A DNA stretch of 9,171 nt from DASPXY01 sp038227745. GTDB taxonomy: Bacteria; Planctomycetota; Planctomycetia; Gemmatales; Gemmataceae. The notes under the pieces are model-generated. The model was not told the origin of the DNA and did not search any database. It was given only the letters and a program-made list of their open reading frames with translations. The translations under genes and the position numbers were made by a program. Below are positions 1 through 5,191 of this stretch, piece after piece. Location of the stretch: positions 1 to 9,171 of the forward strand of contig JBBRPS010000408.1 of assembly GCA_038227745.1 (NCBI GenBank), written 5' to 3'. How positions within the stretch are numbered: position 1 is the stretch's first letter; each line of letters begins with the position of its first letter.

Positions 1-133
1 GAAGAGGTTACGTTGTTCCGGGAGCTTCGCACCTCGTCCGTGACGCACGTCCCGGTAGGATACTGCTGACAGCACAGCAGGTCATGTCACTCCGAAAAGT
101 GCATGACAGTAACACCGGCGACTTCGTGTCGCA
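1..133. other. Window-edge stretch beyond the last attC; no gene recognised
   Basis: If the array continues, this is the 5' end of the next cassette in transcription order. No convincing reading frame is present: the minus-strand ATG at about 86 gives only a short unrecognisable peptide. A small hairpin is visible at 82-106, with arms TCATG+CACT and AGTG+CATGA, a one-base bulge and loop CCGAAA. Next to it is a CTGCTG/CAGCAG inverted repeat at 63-80. Neither has an assignable role. Confidence 0.4.
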
Positions 134-223
134 CCCGAACGCCAAAGCTCAGCGGCGGGCCGAGTGACCTGGGCGTGCCCGAGTGGACTCAGAAGGCCCG
201 TCCGCTGCAGCGGTTGGTTCGGC
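134..223 (-). repeat. attC: attC site A, downstream of the RelE-like toxin gene
   Basis: Read on the minus strand, R'' is GCCGAAC (217-223) and R' is GTTCGGG (134-140). On the plus strand the inner stem is CAGCGG+CGGGCC (150-161) against GGCCCG (195-200) and CCGCTG (202-207), interrupted by one unpaired T at 201. The central part is a variable loop. R'' starts 7 bp after the toxin stop codon, the usual position of attC in a cassette. It shares GCTGCAGCG and GTTCGGC with the other sites. Confidence 0.8.
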
Positions 224-230
224 GTCGGCA

Positions 231-512
231 TCAATAGACTTGATCGTGCGTGCCCAAGGCCAGCAACAGGATTGCCTCCGCTCCCTCATGTTGCGTGTAC
301 TCGAACACCACGCGCAGATCGTAACCCACGCTGCAAGCCCAGCAACCCGCGAGCGGCCCACGCAACTTGTGCGTCCGCAGGGACGGATGCGCCGCGTCGG
401 CCGACAACTGTTCCAGCGTTGCCTCGATGGATGCAGTCGTATCGGGGTGCGACTTCAGCCACCTCCGCAGGTCGCGCCCGAACGCTGGCGAGCGTAACAG
501 CGTGCGTCTCAC
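231..512 (-). CDS. RelE/YafQ-like type II toxin (putative mRNA interferase)
   Basis: A 93-residue protein that resembles RelE/StbE/YafQ-family toxins. In that family the toxin enters the ribosomal A site and cleaves mRNA until its cognate antitoxin neutralises it. Features supporting the call are an N-terminal basic helix (RRTLLRSPAFGRDLRRWLK), a central segment with GCWACSVGYDLRVVFEY at about 56-72, and a C-terminal LLALGTHDQVY. These match the family's beta-sheet core and its characteristic GTHD-V-Y ending. The GTG start (510-512) overlaps the antitoxin TGA as GTGA, a 4-base overlap implying translational coupling. A longer frame upstream in the same phase runs through the antitoxin gene and is not credible. 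attC site A follows 7 bp after the stop. The exact subfamily and cleavage activity cannot be judged by eye. Confidence 0.85.
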   Translation of the reverse strand: MRRTLLRSPAFGRDLRRWLKSHPDTTASIEATLEQLSADAAHPSLRTHKLRGPLAGCWACSVGYDLRVVFEYTQHEGAEAILLLALGTHDQVY

Positions 513-724
513 GATTGTGCCTCGCGCACCAACTCCGCCGCGGTCATGGGTTGGCACTGCCCGGCGGCGAACTCGAGCCGGGCCTGCGCCACCACGGCTG
601 CCACACGCTCCCGCCCGCGCTCGGCGAGGCGGCGGCTCAAGACTGCTACTAATTCCGCTTGGGCGTCGGCATCGAGCTGTTCGGCGGCGTCGAGGACATC
701 GGCAAATGCGATCTGCTGACTCAT
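509..724 (-). CDS. Antitoxin of the RelE/YafQ-like pair
   Basis: A small 71-residue protein that directly precedes and overlaps the toxin gene, the normal antitoxin-toxin order. It is largely helical and acidic, with the segment DVLDAAEQLDADAQAELVAVL, like addiction-module antitoxins whose N-terminal helix dimerises or binds DNA and whose C-terminal tail wraps the toxin. I chose the ATG at 722-724 over an upstream in-frame ATG at 770-772 because GGGAGGT lies 4 bases ahead of it. No clear ribbon-helix-helix or AbrB motif is visible, so the fold class is open. The role is assigned mainly from position beside the toxin. Confidence 0.8.
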   Translation of the reverse strand: MSQQIAFADVLDAAEQLDADAQAELVAVLSRRLAERGRERVAAVVAQARLEFAAGQCQPMTAAELVREAQS

Positions 725-754
725 AGCGACCTCCCGATAAGGGACAATACCGCC

Positions 755-783
755 AGGGTACTTGGCACACAACCCGTAGTCAA
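755..783 (-). promoter_or_regulatory. Possible sigma-70-type promoter of the toxin-antitoxin pair
   Basis: On the minus strand TTGACT (778-783) is followed after 17 bases by TACCCT (755-760), about 30 bases before the antitoxin start. The -35 box is a 5/6 match and the -10 box only 3/6. A small inverted repeat TACC-GCCAG-GGTA at 748-760 overlaps the -10 and could be an autoregulatory operator. An own promoter would fit a toxin-antitoxin pair carried inside a cassette. This is inference only. Confidence 0.35.
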
Positions 784-820
784 GTAACCGCGGCCGGTTG
801 GTTTCAGGAGTTGTCGATCT

Positions 821-1774
821 CTAGTGGCGCCCGTGGTTTGCTGGAGCGACGGCCCCGGCGGCACCGACACCGGGGCGAGCCTGGGCCGCCGGCGGTTTGC
901 TGCGGACGAGGAAGTCCCCGGCGATGAAGACCTTCGGCTCGCCCAGGACGAGGTTGAACACCTCCGCGTCCCGGTCGGTGGGGGACACCCCCAGCACGGT
1001 CACCGCCCGCCGCCCGGCACCCACCCATCGCCAGACCCGGTCGCCCGCCTTCAGCTCGCCGGCCGGTCGGAAGCCGCCGCCTTCGAGGGCGACGGGTTGG
1101 GTCTCGGTCGTCACCAGGGTGCCACCCTCCGTCCGCACCTCCACGAGCCGGTTGCGCGTCACGAACACGCCCGTCACCTTGGCGGAGGACGGCTTGCCGG
1201 CGGCGTCGAACGTGGTGACGAGGTCGCCCTCGCGGAGGCGCTCGATCGCCTTCGTGCCGTCCGGGACGCGGACCGGGGTGCCGGCCGGGAAGCAGCCTGG
1301 GTGGCACGGCTTGACGCGGTGCGTGCGCTCGGTGAGGCCGATCGCGTACCGGACCTCGCCGCCTTTGCCGTGAACCAACAGTCGGCCGTCCCCCCACGGC
1401 GAGTCGAACTCAAAGGCCGCCAAGGAGAGGCGGCTGACGATCTTCGGACCGCGGACGTCATAGAGTTGCCGCCCCTTCTCCTTCTTGAGGAGCTTCAGGG
1501 TGCAGTCCAGCCTCACCAGGGGCAACCCTTGGCCGCCCGCCACGGGGTCGCCGAACTCGTTGAACTTGGGGACGTTCGGGTCCAGGGTGAGAGTGCCCGT
1601 ACCGCCGTCGGTGAGCCGGCACTCCAGGATGATATAGTGGACGGCCCCCCTGCTTTCCGCCAACGGCAGATCCGCAGAGAGTGTGTTGCCTACAAACTGA
1701 ACTTTGGCGGGCTGCGCCGCGGCCGGTGCGGCCGGGCAGCAGAGGATGACGGCCACGAGCAGTTTCAGACGCAT
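821..1774 (-). CDS. Secreted Hint-domain protein with degenerate processing motifs
   Basis: A 317-residue protein. Residues 1-20 (MRLKLLVAVILCCPAAPAAA) are a clear Sec signal peptide, so it is exported. Residues 21-155 form a beta-rich region I do not recognise. From about 157 to 292 it resembles a Hint (Hedgehog/intein) domain: Cys161 in CFPAGTPV, the REGDLVTT motif, and FNLVLGEPKVFIAGDFLV near the end. Canonical catalytic residues are altered. The block-B His is Gln (TETQPVAL, residues 223-230), and the usual terminal His-Asn before the splice point is replaced by Arg-Ser, so autocatalytic splicing looks unlikely. From memory, proteins of this style recur in Gemmata-like planctomycetes; their function is unknown. 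The ATG at 1772-1774 has AAGGAGA upstream; the longer frame to 1963 would read through attC site B. It lies 33 bp after attC B and shares its cassette with the downstream toxin-antitoxin pair. Confidence 0.8.
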   Translation of the reverse strand: MRLKLLVAVILCCPAAPAAAQPAKVQFVGNTLSADLPLAESRGAVHYIILECRLTDGGTGTLTLDPNVPKFNEFGDPVAGGQGLPLVRLDCTLKLLKKEKGRQLYDVRGPKIVSRLSLAAFEFDSPWGDGRLLVHGKGGEVRYAIGLTERTHRVKPCHPGCFPAGTPVRVPDGTKAIERLREGDLVTTFDAAGKPSSAKVTGVFVTRNRLVEVRTEGGTLVTTETQPVALEGGGFRPAGELKAGDRVWRWVGAGRRAVTVLGVSPTDRDAEVFNLVLGEPKVFIAGDFLVRSKPPAAQARPGVGAAGAVAPANHGRH

Positions 1775-1806
1775 CGGAAGTCTCCTTTTTGAACGAGCGC
1801 AACAAC

Positions 1807-1903
1807 GCCGAACGACAAAGTTCAGCAGCCGGGCCGGCGAGAGAGACGTTGAAGCACGAAAAGCCGTCATGCCGGCCCGGTCTGCTGCAACGACTGGTTC
1901 GGC
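1807..1903 (-). repeat. attC: attC site B, between hicB and the Hint gene
   Basis: On the minus strand R'' is GCCGAAC (1897-1903) and R' is GTTCGGC (1807-1813), perfectly complementary. On the plus strand the stem is CAGCAG+CCGGGCCGGC (1823-1838) against GCCGGCCCGG (1871-1880) and CTGCTG (1882-1887), 16 bp with a single extrahelical T at 1881. The terminal loop is about 32 nt. It lies 60 bp after the hicB stop and 33 bp before the Hint start codon. Confidence 0.85.
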
Positions 1904-1963
1904 TCGCAAGGATGCTTGCCGGACGACCAACCGGCCGGGCCTGCACTCGCTCGCAGGGACCAC

Positions 1964-2209
1964 TTATGCCGCTGCTTCTTTCTGTTCGTTCCGGATGGTC
2001 ACCACCGGGTCAGGGTTCTGGGGCGGGACCGGCAGGCCCTGCTCGACTAGTAACTCGACATGCTCCTTCATGCCCCAGCGGGCCTGGTACAGACAATCCT
2101 CGATCGAGTGTCCACTCCCCGTGAAGCCCTCCAGATCCGGGGAGTAGAAGCTGAAGTAGTCCGGCTCCTCCGTCGCTTCGATCATCAGCGAATATGGCAA
2201 ATCGATCAT
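1964..2209 (-). CDS. hicB: HicB-like antitoxin
   Basis: An 81-residue protein with the HicB partial RNase H-like fold: an N-terminal strand (PYSLMIEATEE), then YFSFYSPDLEGFTGSGHSIE and a helix through EDCLYQARWGMKEHVELL, ending with a proline-rich tail. The family antitoxin binds and blocks HicA. No C-terminal helix-turn-helix is present, so it belongs to the short HicB-like type; autoregulation would need another mode of DNA binding. It begins 9 bp after the hicA stop, with GAGAGGA as ribosome binding site overlapping the end of hicA, so the two are probably translated together. attC site B follows 60 bp downstream. Confidence 0.9.
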   Translation of the reverse strand: MIDLPYSLMIEATEEPDYFSFYSPDLEGFTGSGHSIEDCLYQARWGMKEHVELLVEQGLPVPPQNPDPVVTIRNEQKEAAA

Positions 2210-2218
2210 CGTGTCCTC

Positions 2219-2410
2219 TCAAGGCTTGGGGATGCCCGCTGCTGTCAGGATGGCATGGCAAGTGCCGGTCCGAACTTGCTTGGCGCCGTGATAATCGACC
2301 CGGACCAACCTCGGCCAGCCTGCCTTGCCATAGTAGCGGACGGAACCTTTCTGCCTCACCAGCGCGAAGCCGTTCGCCTCCAGCAAGCGAATCAGTTCGT
2401 TGAAAGTCAC
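2219..2410 (-). CDS. hicA: HicA-like toxin, catalytic-His position altered
   Basis: A 63-residue protein with the HicA double-stranded RNA-binding-like fold: ELIRLLEANGFALVRQKGS, then a strand-rich middle, then GTCHAILTAAGI as the C-terminal helix. HicA toxins cleave mRNA, and a His directly after the KGS motif is important in characterised members. Here that position is Val (KGSVRYY, residue 24). The nearest His residues are in VDYHG (41) and GTCHA (52). The toxin may therefore be inactive, or it may belong to a variant subfamily using another residue. I chose the GTG at 2408-2410 because GGGGAGG lies 4 bases upstream and the N-terminus then matches the family length. The longer upstream extension runs through repeats and is rejected. 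hicA precedes hicB, the usual order. Confidence 0.87.
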   Translation of the reverse strand: MTFNELIRLLEANGFALVRQKGSVRYYGKAGWPRLVRVDYHGAKQVRTGTCHAILTAAGIPKP

Positions 2411-2510
2411 CTTGCCTCCCCGGCGTTGCGCCCCAGCTCGTTCGGGGCCGCTCATCCACCCCCACGATACCGCGCCGGTGGACAAGCCACAAGGGACCGC
2501 AATTCCCGCA

Positions 2511-2540
2511 GACCGAAAAGGGACCGAAAAGGACCGAAAT
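2511..2540. repeat. Short tandem repeat, about three 10-bp units
   Basis: GACCGAAAAG, GGACCGAAAA and GGACCGAAAT follow one another, giving three near-identical units of ten bases. They abut the left arm of the inverted repeat beginning at 2541 and may be part of the same element. They lie 100 bp upstream of hicA. Confidence 0.6.
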
Positions 2541-2595
2541 GGGGACGCATCTATTATTTGCTTCCGCGTGGTCCGTGAAAAATAGATGCGTCCCC
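2541..2595. repeat. REP/MITE-like inverted repeat
   Basis: GGGGACGCATCTATT (2541-2555) is perfectly repeated in inverse orientation as AATAGATGCGTCCCC (2581-2595) around a 25-base loop. The match extends outward by five bases with one mismatch. The GGGGACG...CGTCCCC arms resemble dispersed palindromic elements mobilised by REP-associated tyrosine transposases. No transposase is nearby. In hicA transcripts it would form a strong leader hairpin. Confidence 0.65.
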
Positions 2596-2811
2596 TTTTC
2601 TCGCCATGGTCGGAGCCCTCCCGCATGGTCCCTTACCGACTATAGTGCGGCGACGGGCGTTCTTGAACGAGCGTTTCCCGAATTTTCCAGCGACGGGCGC
2701 GTGCGGCGCGGCGCGGTTGACGCCGGGCCGCTCGCTCCGCATTCTGGACGGAGGGACGCACACGGCAAACGAGACGGAGGGGCTGTGGCCCAATTCTTGC
2801 TGGGCTCTTCA

Positions 2812-2910
2812 CCCGAACGATAAGGCTAAGCTGCCGGGGCCGCCTGCAAGGACGTTGACGCCTGAAAAACCAAGATGGCGGCCCCGGTCAGCTTCAGCCG
2901 TTGGTTAGAC
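2812..2910 (-). repeat. attC: attC site C, downstream of the restriction enzyme gene
   Basis: On the minus strand R'' is GTCTAAC (2904-2910), matching the consensus RYYYAAC, and R' is GTTCGGG (2812-2818). On the plus strand the stem is AAGCTG+CCGGGGCCGCC (2828-2844) against GGCGGCCCCGG (2877-2887) and CAGCTT (2889-2894), 17 bp with one extrahelical T at 2888. R'' and R' within this site mismatch at three positions, but R'' is perfectly complementary to the R' box at the far end of its own cassette (5075-5081). It starts 12 bp after the stop of the restriction enzyme gene. Confidence 0.87.
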
Positions 2911-2922
2911 CATTCTTGTATT

Positions 2923-4080
2923 CTAGAGAGCAATCACCCGCTTCAGAAACTCCGAAGCTCCACCTTCATCAATCGCAAAATCCGGGCTGACGATAAGGTC
3001 ATTGATCGCCCTGCCCTCAAACTGCGTGACGCCCCGTGAATTCCGCCCCGACCAATGCCGGAGCACAATCGTGGCTCCCAAGAGTTTCCTCTGGAACATC
3101 GAAACCAGTACGGTGCTTACGATTTTTCCCGGATCGACACCGACAAAATAGAACATGAAGACTGAGCGAGAACTTGCCAGGAACTCCAGCATCTTGTCGA
3201 GATTGTACGCCTTTGGATTTGAACTGAGGATCATGATCTTCGTCTTTACATCCGTCTCGGTATCAAACGCGGGGAAGCAGCGCCGATAATCACCCAGCGT
3301 ATTATCGGTTTTGAATCTAGGAATGCCTTTGTTGCCGGCTATCAAAGCGCCGATGAGTTCTTGCCGCATTGCCTCATCTTCCCCAGCGATCAGGTACTCG
3401 ATGATCCGACCTCGGACGTTGACATTTTCGATAAGCGCTGCCAGGAGTATTTCGGACCTGAATTTGTTCACTTGGGCGTCCAGTTCCGCCTTGAGAGTTG
3501 CAGAGTCCTCGGATTGGATGAATCGCTCGGCTCGCTTGGGTGCAGTCAGAATGTTCAACGCCGCGCCTTCGCTAACGAGAAACTTGCTTCCCGTTGAAGA
3601 AATGTTGTTTGTTGCTTCCACCAACCGAGCAAGGTTGCCGTCAAAGCCGATTCCGGTGTGAATATCGAATAGCCGGCCAATGTGTTCGGGCGAGTTGCTG
3701 ATTCCCTCAAAGTCACTGGCGATGTCGGAGCCGTTAAAACTGCCTCGGATGTTGTTTTCTCGAAGTTGTTGCGAGCTATGGCTGATCTTCTTCAGCATTG
3801 TCGTGTTAGCAAGCAGGCAATAGTTCGCCGCTGGCGTGATCAAACAGACGATGAACGGGCGATCGTCATACTTGCGAAGATTGGACAACGACAACACCGT
3901 GTTCCCAAAACTGCGACCGGCCGAGGAACTGAATCGCAAGGCGAAATCGGCGCAATAGTAGACTGACCGATCTTTCGTCAATCCAAATGCCTCCGAGACG
4001 ATGTGGGCCAAGCGAGCTTTGTCGTTGATCCCATCGTTGGCTTTGATCAGTTCCAACAGCTTCCGAAGGGCATCATTCAT
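2923..4080 (-). CDS. Putative type II restriction endonuclease
   Basis: A 385-residue protein, assigned mainly by its 8-bp overlap (4073-4080, ATGAATGA) with a solitary adenine methyltransferase gene. In the presumed complex the methyltransferase protects host sites and this enzyme cuts unmodified DNA. I cannot name the family. Visible features are a segment around SFGNTVLSLSNLRKYDD (57-73), SSQQLRENNIRGSFNGSD (102-119), and an acidic/lysine motif FDTETDVKTKIMIL (272-285) that could be the metal-binding D-x-K of a PD-(D/E)XK nuclease. HWSGRNSRGVTQF (342-354) may touch DNA. The start ATG at 4078-4080 gives a natural N-terminus (MNDALRKLLELIKAND) and couples translation to the methyltransferase. 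The stop lies 12 bp before attC C. Local GC is low (26 of 60 bases in 3181-3240) compared with the flanks. Confidence 0.65.
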   Translation of the reverse strand: MNDALRKLLELIKANDGINDKARLAHIVSEAFGLTKDRSVYYCADFALRFSSSAGRSFGNTVLSLSNLRKYDDRPFIVCLITPAANYCLLANTTMLKKISHSSQQLRENNIRGSFNGSDIASDFEGISNSPEHIGRLFDIHTGIGFDGNLARLVEATNNISSTGSKFLVSEGAALNILTAPKRAERFIQSEDSATLKAELDAQVNKFRSEILLAALIENVNVRGRIIEYLIAGEDEAMRQELIGALIAGNKGIPRFKTDNTLGDYRRCFPAFDTETDVKTKIMILSSNPKAYNLDKMLEFLASSRSVFMFYFVGVDPGKIVSTVLVSMFQRKLLGATIVLRHWSGRNSRGVTQFEGRAINDLIVSPDFAIDEGGASEFLKRVIAL

Positions 4081-5062
4081 TGAAAAGTCCCAGCGTGCCG
4101 TCAGAGGAGGTATTGCGGGCCTTGTGCGGCTTCTGATCACTCAAACTATTTCTTTCCCAGAAGACTCCCTCTGAGTATCCCTGGATAACCGGATCGGCCT
4201 CGGCCAGCTTCACGCGCTTCGACGCCCAGCAGCAATACTCTTGGTTGAGTTCAACACCGCAGAACCTGCGACCGAGTTTTCTTGCAACAACGGCAGTCGT
4301 GCCACTGCCGAGAAATGGATCAAACACGAAGTCACCGGGTCGGGAGCTTGCCAGAATGAGTTTCGCAATCAGTTTTTCGGGCTTTTGGGTGGGATGGTCC
4401 GTATTCTCTGGCATCGACCAGAAGGGTACGGTAATGTCGGACCAAATGTTTGAAGGATGGGTAAGTCGGTAGTTGCCGTTCTGGGACTCTTCCCAGTCCT
4501 TGGGTTCTCCATCGTCGGAGCGGTAAGGCGCGATGACACGCCTTTTCAGTTTCACGGAATCGACGTCAAAATGGTAGCCGTCACCGACCGTACAAAACCA
4601 AATATCCTCAGTATTATTCTTCCAGTTCGCTTTGGCTCCGCGCCCTTTTTCTCTCTCCCAAGTGATCCGATTTCGGACATAAAAGTATTTATCCAGAACC
4701 GGAAAGCTCAGAGTGGAGGTTTGCCAATCGCTACAAGCGTAAACGGTCGCTGTTGGCCGGAGGAGCGGCATCAGGGATGATACGATATCGTCAAACCAGG
4801 TGATGTACCCGTCGGCTTCCTTGGAGTGGAAAACGTGGCCGTTGTAGTTTTTTGTCAGGTTGTAGGGCGGATCGAGAATCAGGAGGTCCACGAAACCCTT
4901 TGGGAGAAAGGGGCAGGCTTCGTGAAAGTCCTGATTGATGATGCGGTCGGTGATTGATTCGGCGCATGCGGCAGCGGACAAACGAAGAAGGCCCGCAGAG
5001 AGGCCGGCAATCTCGGCGTCTGTGCAGGTCAGCGTTCTGTTTCGTGGTGCTCGCGGCTTCAT
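4073..5062 (-). CDS. Beta-class DNA adenine methyltransferase of a type II restriction-modification pair
   Basis: A 329-residue protein that transfers a methyl group from S-adenosylmethionine to DNA. The catalytic motif IV DPPYN lies at 64-68. Motif X (HPTQKPEKL, 223-231) and the cofactor-binding motif I (DPFLGSGTT, 248-256) come after it. This IV-then-X-then-I order defines the beta group, and DPPY favours N6-adenine. WEREKGRGAKANWKNNTEDIWF (135-156) is characteristic of type II enzymes of this group. The target site cannot be read from sequence. I chose the ATG at 5060-5062 because the longer frame would start at a TTG inside attC D. The chosen start lies 12 bp from the attC boundary with only a weak GAAGAAG ahead of it. 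It overlaps the downstream restriction gene by 8 bp. The modification gene precedes the restriction gene, an order that favours early protection of a new host. Confidence 0.93.
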   Translation of the reverse strand: MKPRAPRNRTLTCTDAEIAGLSAGLLRLSAAACAESITDRIINQDFHEACPFLPKGFVDLLILDPPYNLTKNYNGHVFHSKEADGYITWFDDIVSSLMPLLRPTATVYACSDWQTSTLSFPVLDKYFYVRNRITWEREKGRGAKANWKNNTEDIWFCTVGDGYHFDVDSVKLKRRVIAPYRSDDGEPKDWEESQNGNYRLTHPSNIWSDITVPFWSMPENTDHPTQKPEKLIAKLILASSRPGDFVFDPFLGSGTTAVVARKLGRRFCGVELNQEYCCWASKRVKLAEADPVIQGYSEGVFWERNSLSDQKPHKARNTSSDGTLGLFNE

Positions 5063-5074
5063 GTGCTTCTTCAG

Positions 5075-5173
5075 GTCTAACGACAAAGCTCAGCAGCCGG
5101 CTCACGCGAGCTTGACATTGGGACTCGAAATACCTTGTTCGCGTAGCCGGTCTGCTGCAGCGCCTTGTTCGGC
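5075..5173 (-). repeat. attC: attC site D, between the HNH gene and the restriction-modification operon
   Basis: On the minus strand R'' is GCCGAAC (5167-5173) and R' is GTTAGAC (5075-5081), which fits the GTTRRRY consensus. On the plus strand the stem is CAGCAG+CCGGCT (5091-5102) against AGCCGG (5145-5150) and CTGCTG (5152-5157), with the extrahelical T at 5151. CACGCGAG and TTCGCG extend it imperfectly. It starts 19 bp after the HNH stop; the methyltransferase start lies 12 bp beyond it. Confidence 0.87.
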
Positions 5174-5191
5174 TCGGCTATCTTCAATGGC

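Larger units (their letters stand above)
2411..2811. other. 400-bp non-coding leader of the hicAB cassette
   Basis: No gene can be supported here on either strand; the frames present have low-complexity, unrecognisable translations. It contains a REP-like inverted repeat (2541-2595), three tandem copies of GACCGAAAAG-type units (about 2511-2540) and a short direct repeat GCGACGGGCG at 2650 and 2690. A weak -10-like box TATAGT lies on the minus strand at 2639-2644. Integron leaders are usually far shorter, so a repeat element probably inserted after the cassette formed. Confidence 0.5.

Noticed and set aside
784..820. A fifth attC between the Hint gene and the antitoxin
   Set aside because: Only a short GC-rich inverted repeat (ACCG/CGGT) is present, with no outer boxes or extrahelical-base stem.
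824..1792. Long plus-strand frame opposite the Hint gene
   Set aside because: It is the antisense shadow of a gene with a clear signal peptide and domain. Its translation has no recognisable feature.
1775..1963. N-terminal extension of the Hint protein
   Set aside because: It would translate through attC B and place the signal peptide 63 residues inside the protein. AAGGAGA before the ATG at 1772-1774 fixes the shorter start.
2411..2626. Upstream extension of hicA
   Set aside because: The extension would code across tandem repeats and the REP-like palindrome. The GTG at 2408-2410 has a good ribosome binding site and gives normal HicA length.
2639..2667. Promoter for hicAB (TATAGT with an upstream TTCAAG)
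   Set aside because: The -35 box matches at only three of six positions, so I mention the -10-like box but do not call a promoter.
5063..5086. Longer methyltransferase start at TTG (5084-5086)
   Set aside because: The TTG lies inside the R' region of attC D, there is no good ribosome binding site, and the ATG at 5060-5062 gives a complete protein.
134..5173. CRISPR array
   Set aside because: The repeats are about 95 bp, palindromic and separated by genes of 1-2 kb. No short regularly spaced repeats or cas genes occur.
134..5173. Palindromes as simple terminators or REP elements
   Set aside because: Their fixed outer boxes, the constant extrahelical base, the tight link to stop codons and the matching of box sequences across cassettes are better explained as attC. 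They may still act as terminators secondarily.
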